The position numbers and the translations under genes are program-made. Shown here piece after piece: positions 38,197-50,729 of a stretch of DNA of 60,000 nucleotides (its first letter is position 1; every line of letters begins with the position of its first letter). The notes under the pieces are model-generated. The model was given only the letters and a program-made list of their open reading frames with translations, did no database searches and was not told where the DNA came from. Where the stretch lies: assembly GCF_029227915.1 (NCBI RefSeq), contig NC_079879.1:8682001-8742000 (forward strand). Direction: 5' to 3'. This stretch comes from Hydractinia symbiolongicarpus. Taxonomy: Eukaryota; Cnidaria; Hydrozoa; Anthoathecata; Hydractiniidae.

Positions 38197-38216
38197 ATAT
38201 ATATATATATATATAT
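38197..38216. repeat. (AT)10 microsatellite
   Basis: A pure AT dinucleotide run in intron 3 of the SDR pseudogene. Confidence 0.85.
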
Positions 38217-40183
38217 CTTTAATTTTATTGGACACATTAAACAAAAGATGACTTCCAGACATAATGCAAATAAAAAATACCATACCAGAATATCTAATTT
38301 CCCATAATGCTTTATTGTATTTTCAACCAGCATTTCTGTATCCTTCTCTTTTAATAGATCTGCACAGATAACAATGGCTAAAAAACAGAAAAATTAAATT
38401 CGAATTTTAAATTTACTCAGTAAGAATGAAATTACCAAAATTCGCTTTAAAAAATTGTTTAAACTTTTAAAGTTTCTCAAAGTTTTAGGGACTGAGGTAA
38501 CAGCCTCCTTTATTTTTTACTTAGACAAAGCAAAATTGGATGACATCAGTAAGATCATTTGAGTGTTTTCGAGTAAGGCATAACAACTTCTCAATGATAC
38601 TCTATTGATGATATTAAAAAGTAAAGAAGTCCATGCAAAAGTTGGCTGGTTGGTTTTCTCACTTCGCAATTTTTGTCAACATCCTGGCATTGTTTTGACA
38701 CTTTCTTAAGGTTTTCAACATTTCTTCCAGTTAGAATTATTTTTGCTCCAAGTTGGGTGAACAAGACAGCAGTTGCAGCACCGATACCAGCACTGGAACC
38801 TATATGATAATAGGTGTCTGAAAAAATCATGGGTTAAATTAATTTATCAATTTTGTTTAAAGCTTCACAACTTATAAGAAACAAATCTAATCCTTGCAGA
38901 ATTTTTTATTTCATTTTAACAAATCCATTCTAATACACAAAAAACATTAAAGTATTTCATATTATTTTTTCGGCAACTACTTTAAACAAACATTTATAGG
39001 ATTACACTTCAAAACGTATCACTTAGCAGAAAACAAACAGACTATTGAATTTCATTTTCCCTGTGTTTTTTATTATTCTTAGACGTTACTTTTCAAAAAA
39101 AATTGAATTAAAGAACTATTCCGCAGCCTTTTTTTTCAACCCAAGTACCCAAAAATTTCAGAACAATTTATGTTTTGGAACTGTTGGTCACATTGTAGCC
39201 ATGGCTTTCAAATATAAATGAAGCCAATCTACTTGTCTATCTTCAAGTTCTTAACTCCTTGGGAATTTCTAGTCCTTTATAGGCATCTTTTTTTAAGAGA
39301 CCTAGAATTTGTAGCTCTCAACAGTAGGAAATGAAAAATGAAAATAAATACACAATCATGTTAAAAGTGCTTTTAACTACCAAAACAAAGAAACGAACCT
39401 GTAATCAGTGCTACTTTTCCATCCAATCGTGTTGTCATTTTTAAATTTTCTAATCTATTGAAATAGAGATCAAATAAAACAGTGTCTGTCGGCAAGTCTC
39501 TGCCAGGTTACTAAAAAACACAGTACTATAAAATCTGTAATTTATCTGTTCAAAATGGTTGCATCATGCCTTATTATAGATTCTTATATAAGTCGTTTGT
39601 GCTAAGGATGCACAAATAAAAATTGCAGTGGATTTTTACATAGGCTAACAATTTTTAGATCAGTTCTTTATTAAGACAAAGCAATGCACTAATACAGTTC
39701 TTATAAATCTTAATAATTAAACAAAATGATGCTACTGGGAACTAAAGACACACACAACTACTTAAAGCTGAATGTCCACTCAAGAGAAAAAATGAAAAAT
39801 TAAACAGAGTGGCAAAAAATAATACTTTAATTAAAATAGTTGTTATTATTTTCTATTTCATTTTTATTTCTGTGCCAAAAGAAAAGTTGAAATAATTTTA
39901 ACTTTTAGTTTAAATCAAAACAAATCAGCACAGAACAAAATTCGATCAGATTTGTTTTGATCATCAGTGGAAGCCCAGCTTAAGTTGTTATTCTGCGTGA
40001 GTAAATGTAAAATATTTTTGAATTTATATGACACATTAACATATGCACGTAACACAGAACATGATAGCAATCTTAATAGAGGGAAATAAGAAAGGAAAAA
40101 CAAATATAATTTAAAAAAAATTAAATTTTCAATTAAGTTACCTTGATACAATTTTTGTCATATTTGCATAACTTTTTAACAAT

Positions 40184-40257
40184 ATAATATAGTATAATAT
40201 AATATAATATAATATAATATAATATAATATAATATAATATAATATAATATATAATAT
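40184..40257. repeat. (TAATA)n microsatellite, about 14 copies
   Basis: AATATAATAT repeated in a 5-bp period with one TAG variant near the start and a slip at the end. Confidence 0.9.
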
Positions 40258-41577
40258 AACTTTTTGATATTTATCAATATGAAATTAATTATTATGCTGG
40301 AAGAATGGTCATTACTGCAATTTAGATTCTCAATATTAAAATCAAAACTATTTAAAAATTTTGAAAGATACCGAACAAGTGCAACATTTTATAACAGGGA
40401 CAATTTAAAAAAAAATCCAAGTGTAAAAGTATAAAACAATATGATGTCCTTATCATCTTTAACCTGATTTTTTTGTTTGCTGTGGCAACTTAGTTACAAA
40501 AAAACCATTCTTTATCCATGTTGACATGTTGACTAGCACAATTTTAGCATGTTTTCTAATTCACCTCATGAAAAGAGTGAATTAGAAAAGATTGGTTTGA
40601 AAAATAAAAAAATACAGTTATTATGATTTCTATTATCTAAGATTTTTCTACGATTTTATCATGACAGTTTTTTTTTTAATTGAACATCACAATGTACGTT
40701 AAATTTGCGTTTAGGTGATAACAACTTCGTAATTTCTGAAGTTTTCATTTAAGTAGTTTTATGGTGTTTCAGCTTACTCAAATATATGCCCACCGAAATG
40801 CATGATAAATTAGATTAGTGAGTTTTGAATTAGTTCATCATGTTCGGTAAAATATAAAATTTTTGAGCAGAAAATAGATTCCTAGAATATGGAACCTATA
40901 GACATCACTAATAATCAAATCTTGTTATTAGGACCAAGCCCACCATTTTTCTTATACCGAATCAGAAAGCTAAAAATTATACTTACAATTTCTGTCAGAC
41001 AGACATTTTTCCAAGTACTGTATTTTTTAAGCTTTAATTTCCAAACATTATGCGAAAAACCATTAAAGGTGGAACAATAATCGTTTTACAAAGATTTTTA
41101 TAAGCGAAGTGTTACCTTCCTCCAAGGTGTATTCGTGATATGAGATTGTCCAAAAGATTCTCATCATGCTCAGTGTTTTTTGACAACATGTGTCATACTT
41201 AAAATTATTAACTTATTGTTGCATCATCATAAATATATAATATATCGCCTAATGGTATTATAAACAAGTTATACTTTCTTATTTCACAAAAAATTAGTTT
41301 TTTTTTTTCGCCTAACTGATTATTGTTCAAATTATTAATGTGTTATAGATAATAAGATTGTAGAAGTTATGATTGTGAACAGATTCGGAAGTTGGGAATC
41401 TAAGTAAACCCATAGTTGTTTTTGACATTCGGAAACAGCCTAAAGTTTTTTTTTGTTTGAGCTCGAATAGCGGGAGAGTTCTATTATAAGAACTGTCTGT
41501 CCAATAGATTTATTGTTAGTGAGAAAATTCTCAACGTATTAAAGGCAGTTAAGCACCAAAATTACAAAAAACTAAAA

Positions 41578-41799
41578 ATGAAACCAGTCCAATTTGTATT
41601 CAATGTCAAATGTCAAATGCAAAAGCATCTTGACAACTGCATCCACTCCCATCATTGTCAAGAGGAGGAAGATATCGCCATAGAGCCACAACCTCCAGTA
41701 CCGCAGCCAGAAAACAAACCTCATCCAGACAGCATATATTGGCTGTCCAACATCACAAAGTTTATCCCATCAGAACCAGAAGACCAGGTCACCAATTGA
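41578..41799 (+). CDS. Unassigned open frame, 73 aa, possibly part of a transposon ORF
   Basis: Reads MKPVQFVFNVKCQMQKHLDN, then HSHHCQEEEDIAIEPQPPVP, a Pro/Glu-rich linker, and DSIYWLSNITKFIPSEPEDQ. The upstream in-frame text (KAVKHQNYKKLK) also looks coding. No family recognised. It may be a fragment of an ORF1 or gag-like protein, given the LINE that follows, or an exon of a host gene. Confidence 0.3.
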   Translation: MKPVQFVFNVKCQMQKHLDNCIHSHHCQEEEDIAIEPQPPVPQPENKPHPDSIYWLSNITKFIPSEPEDQVTN

Positions 41800-43082
41800 T
41801 AAAATACATTATCCATGTGTAAATATGAATATTTCTGTTCTTGTTCTGTTGTTTTTAGATACAGACTACGTGTATATTGTCTAGCAAGGGAAGGTGTAAT
41901 GTTGTAAAGACATCAACGGTGGAGAGGGCTAGTGCAGAAAAAGAAGGATACTCTGTTGTATATGTTGAATAGGAAAGAATAGATAAACATTGATATATTG
42001 TAAAAAAAACTTTTTATTTAACTCTTCCCCATAATTAATCGCTCTTTATTTTGTAAGTTCTCCCAGGTGAAGCAACGTACTTTAGGCATCTTGTATTATC
42101 TTCGTAAACTTTGAAGTTAAGGACACACGTTTGTTTGTTTCTTATTCACGGTTGGTTAGTGATACCTTATCATGTTATTTTTGTGTTAATCAAGGCATTT
42201 TTACATCACATTTTAACTATAGCCTAGACAATATAGTTAAAAAGGAAAGACATAAAGCCAAGACATAATTGTGCTAAAAACCTGAATATGTTTTTAGTGT
42301 CCAATATTAGTGGTAGAATGATTTTTAGCCCTTTTAAAATTGTAACAGCTTAAATAGGGTCATTTTATGCAATTCAACATGTTTATAAGTGGGTCTCTGA
42401 TACAAAGAAATTGTCTGAAGTTGAGGGTAATACTTCTAACTTATGATGATAGCCCAACTGTAACATTTGTTGTTAAAGCACTTATTTGTCAACCCCTGAC
42501 ATCTTTTTTATATATTTTATATTCTCTTCTGAATTTGTTCCCTTAAATACTTCCTTAGATCGTTATGTGTTATGCATCCATGGTTTTGCTTTATCACAGC
42601 CCTCTACTACACTACCATTTAAACCTGGACTTTTACTTGGCAGCTTGGGTAGGTATTGGGACTAACTTAACATATTCTTACTATCAGAATATTAGTGTCT
42701 AAGGAAGATTGTATTTTATTATACTTACAACTGCAGCAATTATTATTCCACATATGGCACATAGTGAACTAGCTAGCTATAGGTATTTAAGTATGTGTAT
42801 GTGTCTCTTATCAGTATGTATATATATACATTTACTATTTTAGCAACTACCCTTACCAAAGAAGTCAATAGCTACGAATACTTTCTGGGTGACAACGTTA
42901 GCTGGGGGGGGGGCAACCCAGATGATGAGAAGAATAATCTATTTAGCCCATGAAGCTTCTGCTGCCCGTCCCAAGTTAGAATCCTTCATCATGTCCCCCC
43001 ACCTCTAAGTCCATCAGAGAAAGATGACCTCTTAGGGGAAGGGGGAGGTCCAACAGTTACACTAAGGGAAGGCAACTCTGTC

Positions 43083-43349
43083 TTGACAAGTGATCCTTCC
43101 ACTGAGAAAGAGTTCAGTAGTATAGCTACCAGTGCTGTCACTGCTGCTTCTAAAGTAGGTACCACTTCTGCTCAAAACAAACAGGATGTGACCTCTAATA
43201 CTGACTCTATGCCACCCCCACACACTTACAGAAATGCACAATACCTTTACAATACCTTACACTTACTCATGGACTATCACATTAACCAACTTAAAGCCTT
43301 AATATTAACTAAACGTATTGACATGATACCTGAAGGACTCACAGACTGA
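43083..43349 (+). pseudogene. LINE open frame, N-terminal region
   Basis: MTSDPSTEKEFSSIATSAVT, a Ser/Thr/Ala-rich stretch, PPPHTYRNAQYLYNTLHLLM and YHINQLKALILTKRIDMIP. A frameshift after EGLTD leads on to text KHATFKTHRFSGRVEAWVTD in another frame, the connector before the RT of such LINEs. The product is not active. Confidence 0.5.
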
Positions 43350-43734
43350 ATAAAAATGGTAAAACAGTAGCTGACAAACATGCCACTTTCAAAACACATA
43401 GATTTTCTGGCCGTGTTGAGGCATGGGTCACTGATGAATTAATAATAGCCATCAAAGAAAGGGACTTCTTAAAACGGAAAGCATAAAAAAAAAATCCATC
43501 ACAGACTGGGACGCTTTCAATCAAAAAAGGAACCAGGTAATAGGTCTCAAAAATCGACTCAAAAACAAGTACTATAATGACGTTTTGCAGGACTTCAAAA
43601 ACAGCCAAATAACTTTGGAAAACCCTTAAAAAAATGGTTCCTGATAAATCAGGCAATATTACCGCGATAAAACGAGTAGTCCAAAACGGAAACTTCTCAC
43701 CCAAAAGAAATTTCCAACACATTCAATTCATTTT

Positions 43735-44577
43735 TTGTCAGTGTTGGTGCCAAACTAGCCTCTAAATTTTCTTTTGACACTACTAATGTTAATCCACCTG
43801 TTAGCGGACACGATTATCGGTGGGCTCGTATTGAGACCAAAAGTGTCAAAAAAATAATTAGTTCACTAAAACTTAATAAAGCTACAGGCTATGACGGAAT
43901 TGGTTCACGACTGCTAAAAGCAAGCTTGTCAGATTTAAGTATTTATCTATCAAGTCATTTCAACAAATCTTTTTTACTGGTTATGTACCTAAATGTTGGA
44001 AGACTAAAAGGGTCTCGCCTATTTTTAAAAGTGGCAATAAAACAGATCCTACTAATTATCGACCTATCTCCATTTTGCCAATTCCTATGAAAATCTGTGT
44101 TGGGACCCCTGCTCTTTTTTTGTATATTGATGACTTAAAATCTGTCATCAATTCACACTACCACCATCTATATGCAGATAATACAATAACTATTTCGTCC
44201 CATAAAAACTTGGATACCCTTGTCTCGAGTTAGAACTTTTGCAAGTCGACCTCTGGCTGAATAATAACAAAATGACTATTAATGCGAACAAAACTGAAAC
44301 AATCTTTTTCGGCAACCACAGGCAGTTAAAAAAAGTTGAGAACAAAACTATCAACTATATGGGTATTCCTTTAAAGAGGAGTGAAAAAGTTAAATATCTT
44401 GGGGTAACATTTGGTGAAAAAATGCAGTGGGAAGAGCACATTAATGACATAAATAGAAAAATACAAACTAAATATTCTAAAATTAGAGCCATTGCATCCT
44501 GTTTAATACCTCACACAAAAAACCTTTTAATTAATGCACTTGTCATGCCATATTTCAACTACTGGTCCTCGGCATAA
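43735..44577 (+). pseudogene. LINE RT remnant, motif A deleted, YADD changed to YADN
   Basis: Text SSLKLNKATGYDGIGSRLLK and FKSGNKTDPTNYRPISILP marks the fingers. At 44097 it jumps from ILPIPMKI to VGTPALFLYIDDLKSVINS (usual SVLGPLLFLLYINDL), so the motif A segment is missing. The next block is HHLYADNTITISSHK with Asn for the second catalytic Asp. From 44239 the frame is open: WLNNNKMTINANKTETIFFG, KVKYLGVTFGEKMQWEEHI. Confidence 0.78.
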
Positions 44578-45241
44578 GCTTGTGCCACCCAAGGTAGATT
44601 GGGAAAACTAGAAAAATGATTAAAATGTGTCCGTACCTTTCTTGGGAAGAAGAGGGAATATTCAATGAAAAATTTACTCATCAAAAACGATACCATATTA
44701 GTTTTCAAAGCCATGAATCACATTGCTCCTGATTACATGCGCTCAAAATTCATAATCATTAAACAAGAGGAGCTTCAAAAAACAGGTTCACACTTTCCTT
44801 GATCAACACGGAATTTGGCAAAAAAGCCTTCCCACTTAGAGCTGCAAAAGTGTGGAAACATCTTCCAGACCAAGTGACCTGTGATGGAAGTCTGCTTTCG
44901 TTTAAGACTTCCATCTCTAAGGTATTTGCCAAATTCTAATGGAGATCACTTTTAACTTTTTAATTTTTGTTTTTTATTCTCTTTCTTTTCAATTTTCACA
45001 GATTATAAATGTTACTATGTTTGATTGAGCTGAGGCAGTCTAAGGTTCATCATTTTTTGTTCCTTTTTTGTTCTAGTGGCCCCCAGTGGAAACAATCCAA
45101 TAACTATAAGTTTTTGTGATTTTCTGTGCTAGCCACTTTAAATATTTATTATTATTATTATTTACAGTGACACTTTCTCCAAACTTCATGACAATATGAA
45201 ATGACATTTTACATAACGCATCCACACAACTGAGAGATACT

Positions 45242-45442
45242 ATGCTGGTGTGTCACAAAACACAAATAAACAAATTTAGACAGAAAATAAACACATTGAC
45301 AAACAGCCTATTTAGCCCAAATATAAGTAAACAACCACCATCCCCTCCAAGACCGAAACCATATGTAACAAAAAACACAGGACAACAAACTCCAAAACGA
45401 AGAGGTGCCACAACAAGACCTCAACCTGACATGACTGACTGA
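45242..45442 (+). CDS. Unassigned short open frame, 66 aa
   Basis: Basic and proline-rich: INKFRQKINTLTNSLFSPNI, KQPPSPPRPKPYV, TPKRRGATTRPQPDM. No known domain. Its composition is unlike the AT-rich background, but the frame is short and may be a transposon scrap or chance. Confidence 0.2.
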   Translation: MLVCHKTQINKFRQKINTLTNSLFSPNISKQPPSPPRPKPYVTKNTGQQTPKRRGATTRPQPDMTD

Positions 45443-46112
45443 GCAACAAAATACTAACAATAACTATCCACATACTTACTACACATTATAGTCACGAGAG
45501 ATTACATATGCCACACCACAGGCACAAGACGACAACAGAGTCATTTTAACAATAGACATAATTTCACACCTACGCCCCCCACCAACACATAACAATATAG
45601 AGCACAGAACTGAAAAAAAAACACAACCACTGCTTGACATCTGCTTTTGGCCATAAGGAACACAAGAAATACTCAGCCAGGTGGCTAAGTACAAATAGAA
45701 ATAGTGAGAAAAACAAAAAATAAAATTTAGCATAATAATTTCCTAAAAAGATTAACTGCAAGTTTATTCTCCTACAAATAATCAAATTTGGAGGAAAACA
45801 TCCTTATCAAAGGATTAAAATTTATACCAACCACATCCAATTTTTTAATTGACAATTTAAAACCTCTAAATAAATTTATACGGTCTATGAGCCAAGGATA
45901 TTACTTTCACTCATGCCACTCAAGTCTAACAAACCTAACAAACCTAGTTACTTCACAGCATTGCTAAGTTTAAGATGAATTATTACGTTTGAGACCTTCC
46001 GACTGCTATAAATTATTCTACATAAATTAATCTTTCAAATGGGCACGCGCAGAAGTCATTTTGCCAACGTAAACAAAAGTTATAGCTATTTCAAGATTGG
46101 GAAAAATCCAAG

Positions 46113-46364
46113 ATGTCGTCAAGCAAGAAAAGGGTAACATCCCAATCTGCATGCTCTAGGGAGAAATTAGAGCAGTATCTTTTCGATTTGGACTCTGAAT
46201 TATCTTCACTAACTGAAGATTCATCTTAAAATAAAAGTAATTACTCTCCTGAGAATGAAATTTCCTCAGAAACTGAAGAGGAAGTAGTACTTGAGGGGGA
46301 AGTGGATGGGGAGCTTCCAACGTCTGATACAGACTTTGCTCTCAATGAAAACCTACATTACTAA
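46113..46364 (+). pseudogene. Acidic serine-rich frame with one internal stop, 84 codons
   Basis: ATG gives MSSSKKRVTSQSACSREKLE, then LFDLDSELSSLTEDSS, a TAA at 46227-46229, and in the same frame NEISSETEEEVVLEGEVDGE. Lysine-rich start plus acidic tail is common in transposase N termini (piggyBac among them), but no catalytic domain follows. Unassigned. Confidence 0.3.
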
Positions 46365-46568
46365 TCAAACGCCCAAATAGTAAAAATATACACATTTGTG
46401 AAAAATAACATTTAACATTTTACAGATTAAAGATTTCTTCTTAAAACATTACTGGGTCATAGAAGAGTTTTAAGAAGAAAGAAGAAAAGTACCACAAAAT
46501 CGATTTCTTTATAAGTACAAAGTGATTGTTTATAGGAACCATATTGGTTTACATTTTAATTCAACCAT

Positions 46569-46863
46569 AAAAAAGGTTGGAATAGAATTCATTTCTCCAA
46601 TAAAATAATGTCTCAGTTTAACGTTTTATTATAGTAAACTTCATTCAGAGGACAAAACTTATAGAGTTGTTTCTGTCATTATTGATTTTCAAGTTCTGCA
46701 ACCTCAGTGATTGCTTCACAAGCAACAAAAATTCATTTTTGTTAGGTACTGAATTCACCCTCCTGCAGCTACTTAAAACAGTAAATGGTCACGCTGCTGG
46801 TAAGATTGGTTTAATCTTCTTAGACTCTCATGTTGGATTTTGTAATCGTTGTTCAATGAAGAA
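46569..46863 (+). repeat. 295-bp segment duplicated inside the 49.5-kb Copia (copy 1)
   Basis: Nearly identical to 50424-50718: both share GGTTGGAATAGAATTCATTT, CAAGTTCTGCAACCTCAGTG and ACCCTCCTGCAGCTACTTAA. One reading gives HPPAAT and later GFCNRCSMK, resembling the zinc-binding segment before a Copia integrase, with stops at the same places in both copies. Confidence 0.85.
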
Positions 46864-47020
46864 AACTTTCTTGAAAAAATATGTTTCAAAGAGAAAAAAT
46901 CTGTTTCAATTACTACTTTCTTAAGTTATCAATTTTATCATTCAAATGATTTTAGGTGACATAAATTATTAACAATTTTTTTCTACTTTAAAAAAAAAAT
47001 ATTATTTTGGAAACGAGTTG

Positions 47021-47319
47021 TATTCTCTTTTTAAACATAATATTACGTCATTATATATTGTGTGTTGTTTTTTATTTCTAAAATTATCATTTAAGAAATA
47101 ATAGTTGAACACATTCATGAGATTAGTGTTTCGCATGTTACTAGGACAAAATACAGTATACTATTCTCTTTTTAAGCATAATATTACGTCATTATATACG
47201 TTACCAATGAGCGAAAGTGTGTTGTTTTTTATTTCTAAAAGTATCATTTAACAAATAATAATTGAACACATTCATGAGATTAGCGTTTCGCATGTCACTA
47301 GGACAAAATACATTATACA
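47021..47319. repeat. ~141-bp tandem duplication
   Basis: TATTCTCTTTTTAAACATAA (47021) returns as TATTCTCTTTTTAAGCATAA (47162), each followed by ATTACGTCATTATATA, GTGTGTTGTTTTTTATTTC and AACACATTCATGAGATTAG. The second copy has a 16-bp insertion ACGTTACCAATGAGCG-like. Confidence 0.9.
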
Positions 47320-49506
47320 TTATACTTACTTACAATACAATCTATGTCCTGACAGTTCTTTAGAATTTATTATTAAATACATTTTTCATTTGATAAAAAA
47401 TTGAATTCAGTTTATGGAGAGCTGGTGACGTGAGAATCATGGCAAGCTTAAAAACAGTTAAAAAATGGGTGTAAATTCGAAGTTTGTAAGTTTAGAGATG
47501 GTAAAGTTCTAAAAATGAATGTGTGAAGAAAGAAACGGAAACTACATCCATGAAAGAATTCATCAAAATTTGAATAGATTGGACAGAGTCAAAGGGATAA
47601 TATCCCTATTTATGTTGTGGTGTCCTTAGTTACAATTGGCAAATGCAAAGGAGGGACTACATCAGGAAAACAATCAACATTGTCTTTCATGATAAACAGG
47701 TTTTTTCATGAGAGGCGTGTGATTGCACGCACACACCTCCACACACACGCAAGCCGATTTGTGTGTGTGATTAATCCTACGCGCAAATTAAATAGATAGT
47801 TTAATAAGTTAAATAGATAGTTTTAAAAAAATTACTTTTTTCTTTTTCTTTTGCATTATTATTTTCTTACTTCCACACAACCTTAGTGTTGAAAGAACCT
47901 GTTTTATTATGTTTCAAAAACAATGGCTAAAATAACCCGTAAAACAACAACAAGTCCAGGTGTTTAGCGTGGTTTCTATGTTTTTGCTTTCTTATTATTA
48001 AACAACTTATAGTTTTGTAAATTTACAAATATCTAATTTAAGAACACGGCCTATTTCTTAATAAAAAAAGTAAAAAATAGTAAAAAAAAAAACACGCTAA
48101 CAAATCAAAAGTCTTCCGTATTAAGTAATGTGATATATTTTGCATGTATAAACCAGGTAGTTGCTTTGAAAATGGTTGAAAAAAATTCTAAACTATCTTG
48201 CTATTACTTCTGTAGCTATTAGTATCAATAAATATCAATAAACATGGCCGAGTCAAGCAAAATCTTTAGTCATATTGCCTCACTTAACCTGCAAAAGAGA
48301 ATTGAAATCTGATTTCAGCAAAGCTGGGGACACGCATAAAACAATAGAGAAACTGTTTCAATTTTATTTGAAAATATGACCTATTTAGTTGAAGAAGATT
48401 AAGAATGAAGCACACAACTATTGAGGCCAAAATGTGAATAAAAGTGAGAGATAAAATCTGGACCATGCAAGAACGAAAGGACATCATTGCTGGTTCTGTA
48501 GAAAAAACTTGGGAAAACGTTGCTTAAAACGAATCAACAAACCTCCGGAGAAGATTCCTCAGCTCTGGCGTCCACAAAATATCAATTGCAAAGAGGAGGA
48601 AACTGAAGAAACCTCCGATGATGAAAACGTTGACATTTTTCTTTTTGATTTGTTTAACAACATGCAATACCTTTTTCTTTTATGTTATTAAGATAAATTG
48701 TTTCAACTATTCATAAAATTTTTCTTCCTATCCAAGATATTTTTTCAACCCTATGACACAAGTGGTATTTCAGGATCCAGCAAAAAGAGAGATACAGTGA
48801 CACTTCATATTGATTATATAATATCCATTGCATGGTTACGTGGCCGAAAGTCAAATTATGCAAATAAATTATAAAAAATCACAACTAACTAAAGAGTCTA
48901 GGAACAAGGTTGATTTAGTGTGCCTTGGGTAGAAGCAAAGTTGATTGTTAATTTCCTTCTTAATTCCAAAATGGTAACCATACATGTGGTGAGTGACTTT
49001 TATGATGGTGCTCATTTGTAGCCATGTGTATATAAGTAAACAAGAAGAACTCAGTGGTTGGATACACTTATGTTATTTTTTTATTAAAAAAGGTATAAAA
49101 AAAGGTAAAAGATTAAGTAGAGTTATATAAATAACATAGCAATGTCTTTTTACAGCAGTTTTTTAGAATCGCACACCTTATCTAGCTTATGCGAGTGATA
49201 ACCGCACGCAAAACGAAATATTCCTGAAAAGGCCTGGATGAACATGGAAATATTCTGATAGAGAGGCAGAAGTATCACACCTAACTTTTTTCTGCAACAG
49301 CTGATGGTGTGTTGACACAGGAGAGGCCCTGGTTGATCAGCATCCATTGTGTCAATCACCGCCTCCGTCACAAAGTCTGCCGTATCAAAAGTTTAGGTTA
49401 AGAACTTTACATATCCCATTACCCCCTCCCAAAGATACGAAACAGGGCATTACAGAATTATTGCATAATTGGCATACCCCAAGTGCCGTGAAGTTGAAAC
49501 AGAGTA
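47320..49506. other. No recognised gene; scattered transposon-like scraps
   Basis: Contains a frame at 48455-48691 reading WTMQERKDIIAGSVEKTWEN and, in another frame, INKPPEKIPQLWRPQNI with an acidic end; it looks like the end of a transposase or retroelement protein but I cannot assign it. A CA/TG-rich patch lies at 47718-47770 (CACACACCTCCACACACACG). Otherwise AT-rich. Confidence 0.4.
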
Positions 49507-49511
49507 GGGAT

Positions 49512-49629
49512 TGTTAGTGTTGATCATTATGTTTATTATTTGTTTCTTTATAGTGTAGCATTATAACTGGTGGGTGTAATAAATGTATGTGTACATCGTT
49601 TCACTATCTATGGTTATTATCAATTTATA
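49512..49629 (+). repeat. 5' LTR of young Copia
   Basis: TGTTAGTGTTGATCATTATG to CTATGGTTATTATCAATTTA, ending TA where the 3' LTR ends CA. One indel and about two substitutions separate it from the 3' LTR. Confidence 0.88.
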
Positions 49630-49645
49630 TGGTAGCAAAGGGTAG
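49630..49645 (+). other. Primer-binding site (initiator Met tRNA)
   Basis: TGGTAGCAAAGGGTAG is close to TGGTAGCAGAGGATGG, the complement of the 3' end of initiator methionine tRNA, and abuts the LTR. It pairs with the tRNA 3' end, not the internal half-tRNA site used by the Drosophila copia element. Confidence 0.75.
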
Positions 49646-50218
49646 TTGAAGAATTTAAAGATGAGTGGCTATAAAAACCTACCGGTGTTCAATAGCAAAG
49701 ACAAACCATATGACAGATATTGTGAAGAGTTACGTGCTTGGTGCATTGTTACAGATTTAGATAAAAAGAAACGGGGAGTTGCAGTAGCATTGTCTTTTCC
49801 GGAAAATGATCCAAGTGGTGTTAGAGACAAAGTGTTTAATGAACTGAAACTGGAAAGTATTAATGCCGATGATGGCGTAGAGAAACTTATTGATTATTTG
49901 GATAAACTTTTTAAAAAAGATGAGTTAAGTGAGGTATACGAACGTTATACCATATTTGATAGATACGTACGTGAAGCTAACCAGAAAGTTGAGACTTTTG
50001 TTTTGGAATTTGAAAAAAGGTATAACCGAATAATGCAAAGAGATATGAAATTGCCTTCCTCAGTCTTAGCATTTAAACTACTTGATGCTTCAAAACTTTC
50101 TCACAAGGAGAGACAACTTGTGTTAACAGGTGTTGATTACTCAAAGAAAGAACAGTTATTTGATCAAATGAAAACTGCTCTCAGAAAAGTTCTATGGAGA
50201 ACAAGCTATCCCATCTGA
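49646..50218 (+). CDS. Copia gag, 190 aa in the open part
   Basis: KMSGYKNLPVFNSKDKPYDR and YCEELRAWCIVTDL open the capsid-like region; then ALSFPENDPSG, DGVEKLIDYLDKLFKKDELS, VETFVLEFEKRYNRIMQRDM and LPSSVLAFKLLDASKLS follow the usual Copia gag plan (W, YL, YN and LPS helices). It should assemble the particle. After KVLWRTSYPI the frame stops; the text resumes in another frame (SESDVSDIALEPRGASASEE, then an Arg/Asn-rich tail to 50423). No CCHC knuckle is visible because the rearranged segment starts there. Confidence 0.8.
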   Translation: MKNLKMSGYKNLPVFNSKDKPYDRYCEELRAWCIVTDLDKKKRGVAVALSFPENDPSGVRDKVFNELKLESINADDGVEKLIDYLDKLFKKDELSEVYERYTIFDRYVREANQKVETFVLEFEKRYNRIMQRDMKLPSSVLAFKLLDASKLSHKERQLVLTGVDYSKKEQLFDQMKTALRKVLWRTSYPI

Positions 50219-50423
50219 GAGTGATGTTTCTGACATTGCGTTAGAACCCAGGGGAGCCTCAGCTTCAGAAGAGATACTTTACAATCGTCCAAATAAATAT
50301 CAACATAACCGTTTTAGCAGACCGCAGAGAATTTTTAGACATGGTGAAAATGAACATTTTCGATCTAGAAACACTGACACTAAAACAAACCCATTGGGTT
50401 TCAATGGTAAACCTACGAAATGA

Positions 50424-50718
50424 AAAAAAGGTTGGAATAGAATTCATTTCTCCAATAAAATAATGTCTTAGTTTAACGTTTTATTATAGTAAACTTCATT
50501 CAGAGGACAAAACTTAGAGTTGTTTCTGTCATTATTGATTTTCAAGTTCTGCAACCTCAGTGATTGCTTCACAAGCAATAAAAATTCATTTTTGTTAGGT
50601 ACTGAATTCACCCTCCTGCAGCTACTTAAAACAGTGAATGGTCACGCTGCTGGTAAGATTGGTTTAATCTTCTTAAAGACTCTCATGTTGGATTTTGTAA
50701 TCGTTGTTCGATGAAGAG
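50424..50718 (+). repeat. 295-bp segment duplicated at 46.6 kb (copy 2, inside Copia)
   Basis: Occupies the place where the gag knuckle, protease and most of the integrase should be. It shares its in-frame stops with copy 1, so the decay came before the duplication, or the segment is not translated. Confidence 0.8.
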
Positions 50719-50729
50719 ACAATCCAACT

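Larger units (their letters stand above)
39439..42880. other. Gene-poor stretch
   Basis: AT-rich, with the pentanucleotide array at 40184-40257 and one unassigned open frame at 41578-41799. The region next to 39439 is the former promoter of the SDR pseudogene. No other exon was recognised on either strand. Confidence 0.5.
42880..45150 (+). mobile_element. Degenerate CR1/Jockey-like LINE
   Basis: Plus-strand fragments in order: a Ser/Thr-rich frame (43083-43349), a linker with KRIDMIPEGLTD, then RT pieces from about 43740 to 44580, the end QVTCDGSLLSFKTSISKVF (44870-44930), and a 3' UTR shared with the fragment at 13935-14224. A G run at 42904-42912 is near its 5' side. The 5' border is uncertain. 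Broken by many frameshifts and an internal deletion at about 44097. Confidence 0.75.

Noticed and set aside
46113-46364. piggyBac transposase
   Set aside because: Only an acidic N-terminal-like frame with a stop; no DDD domain or terminal repeats found.
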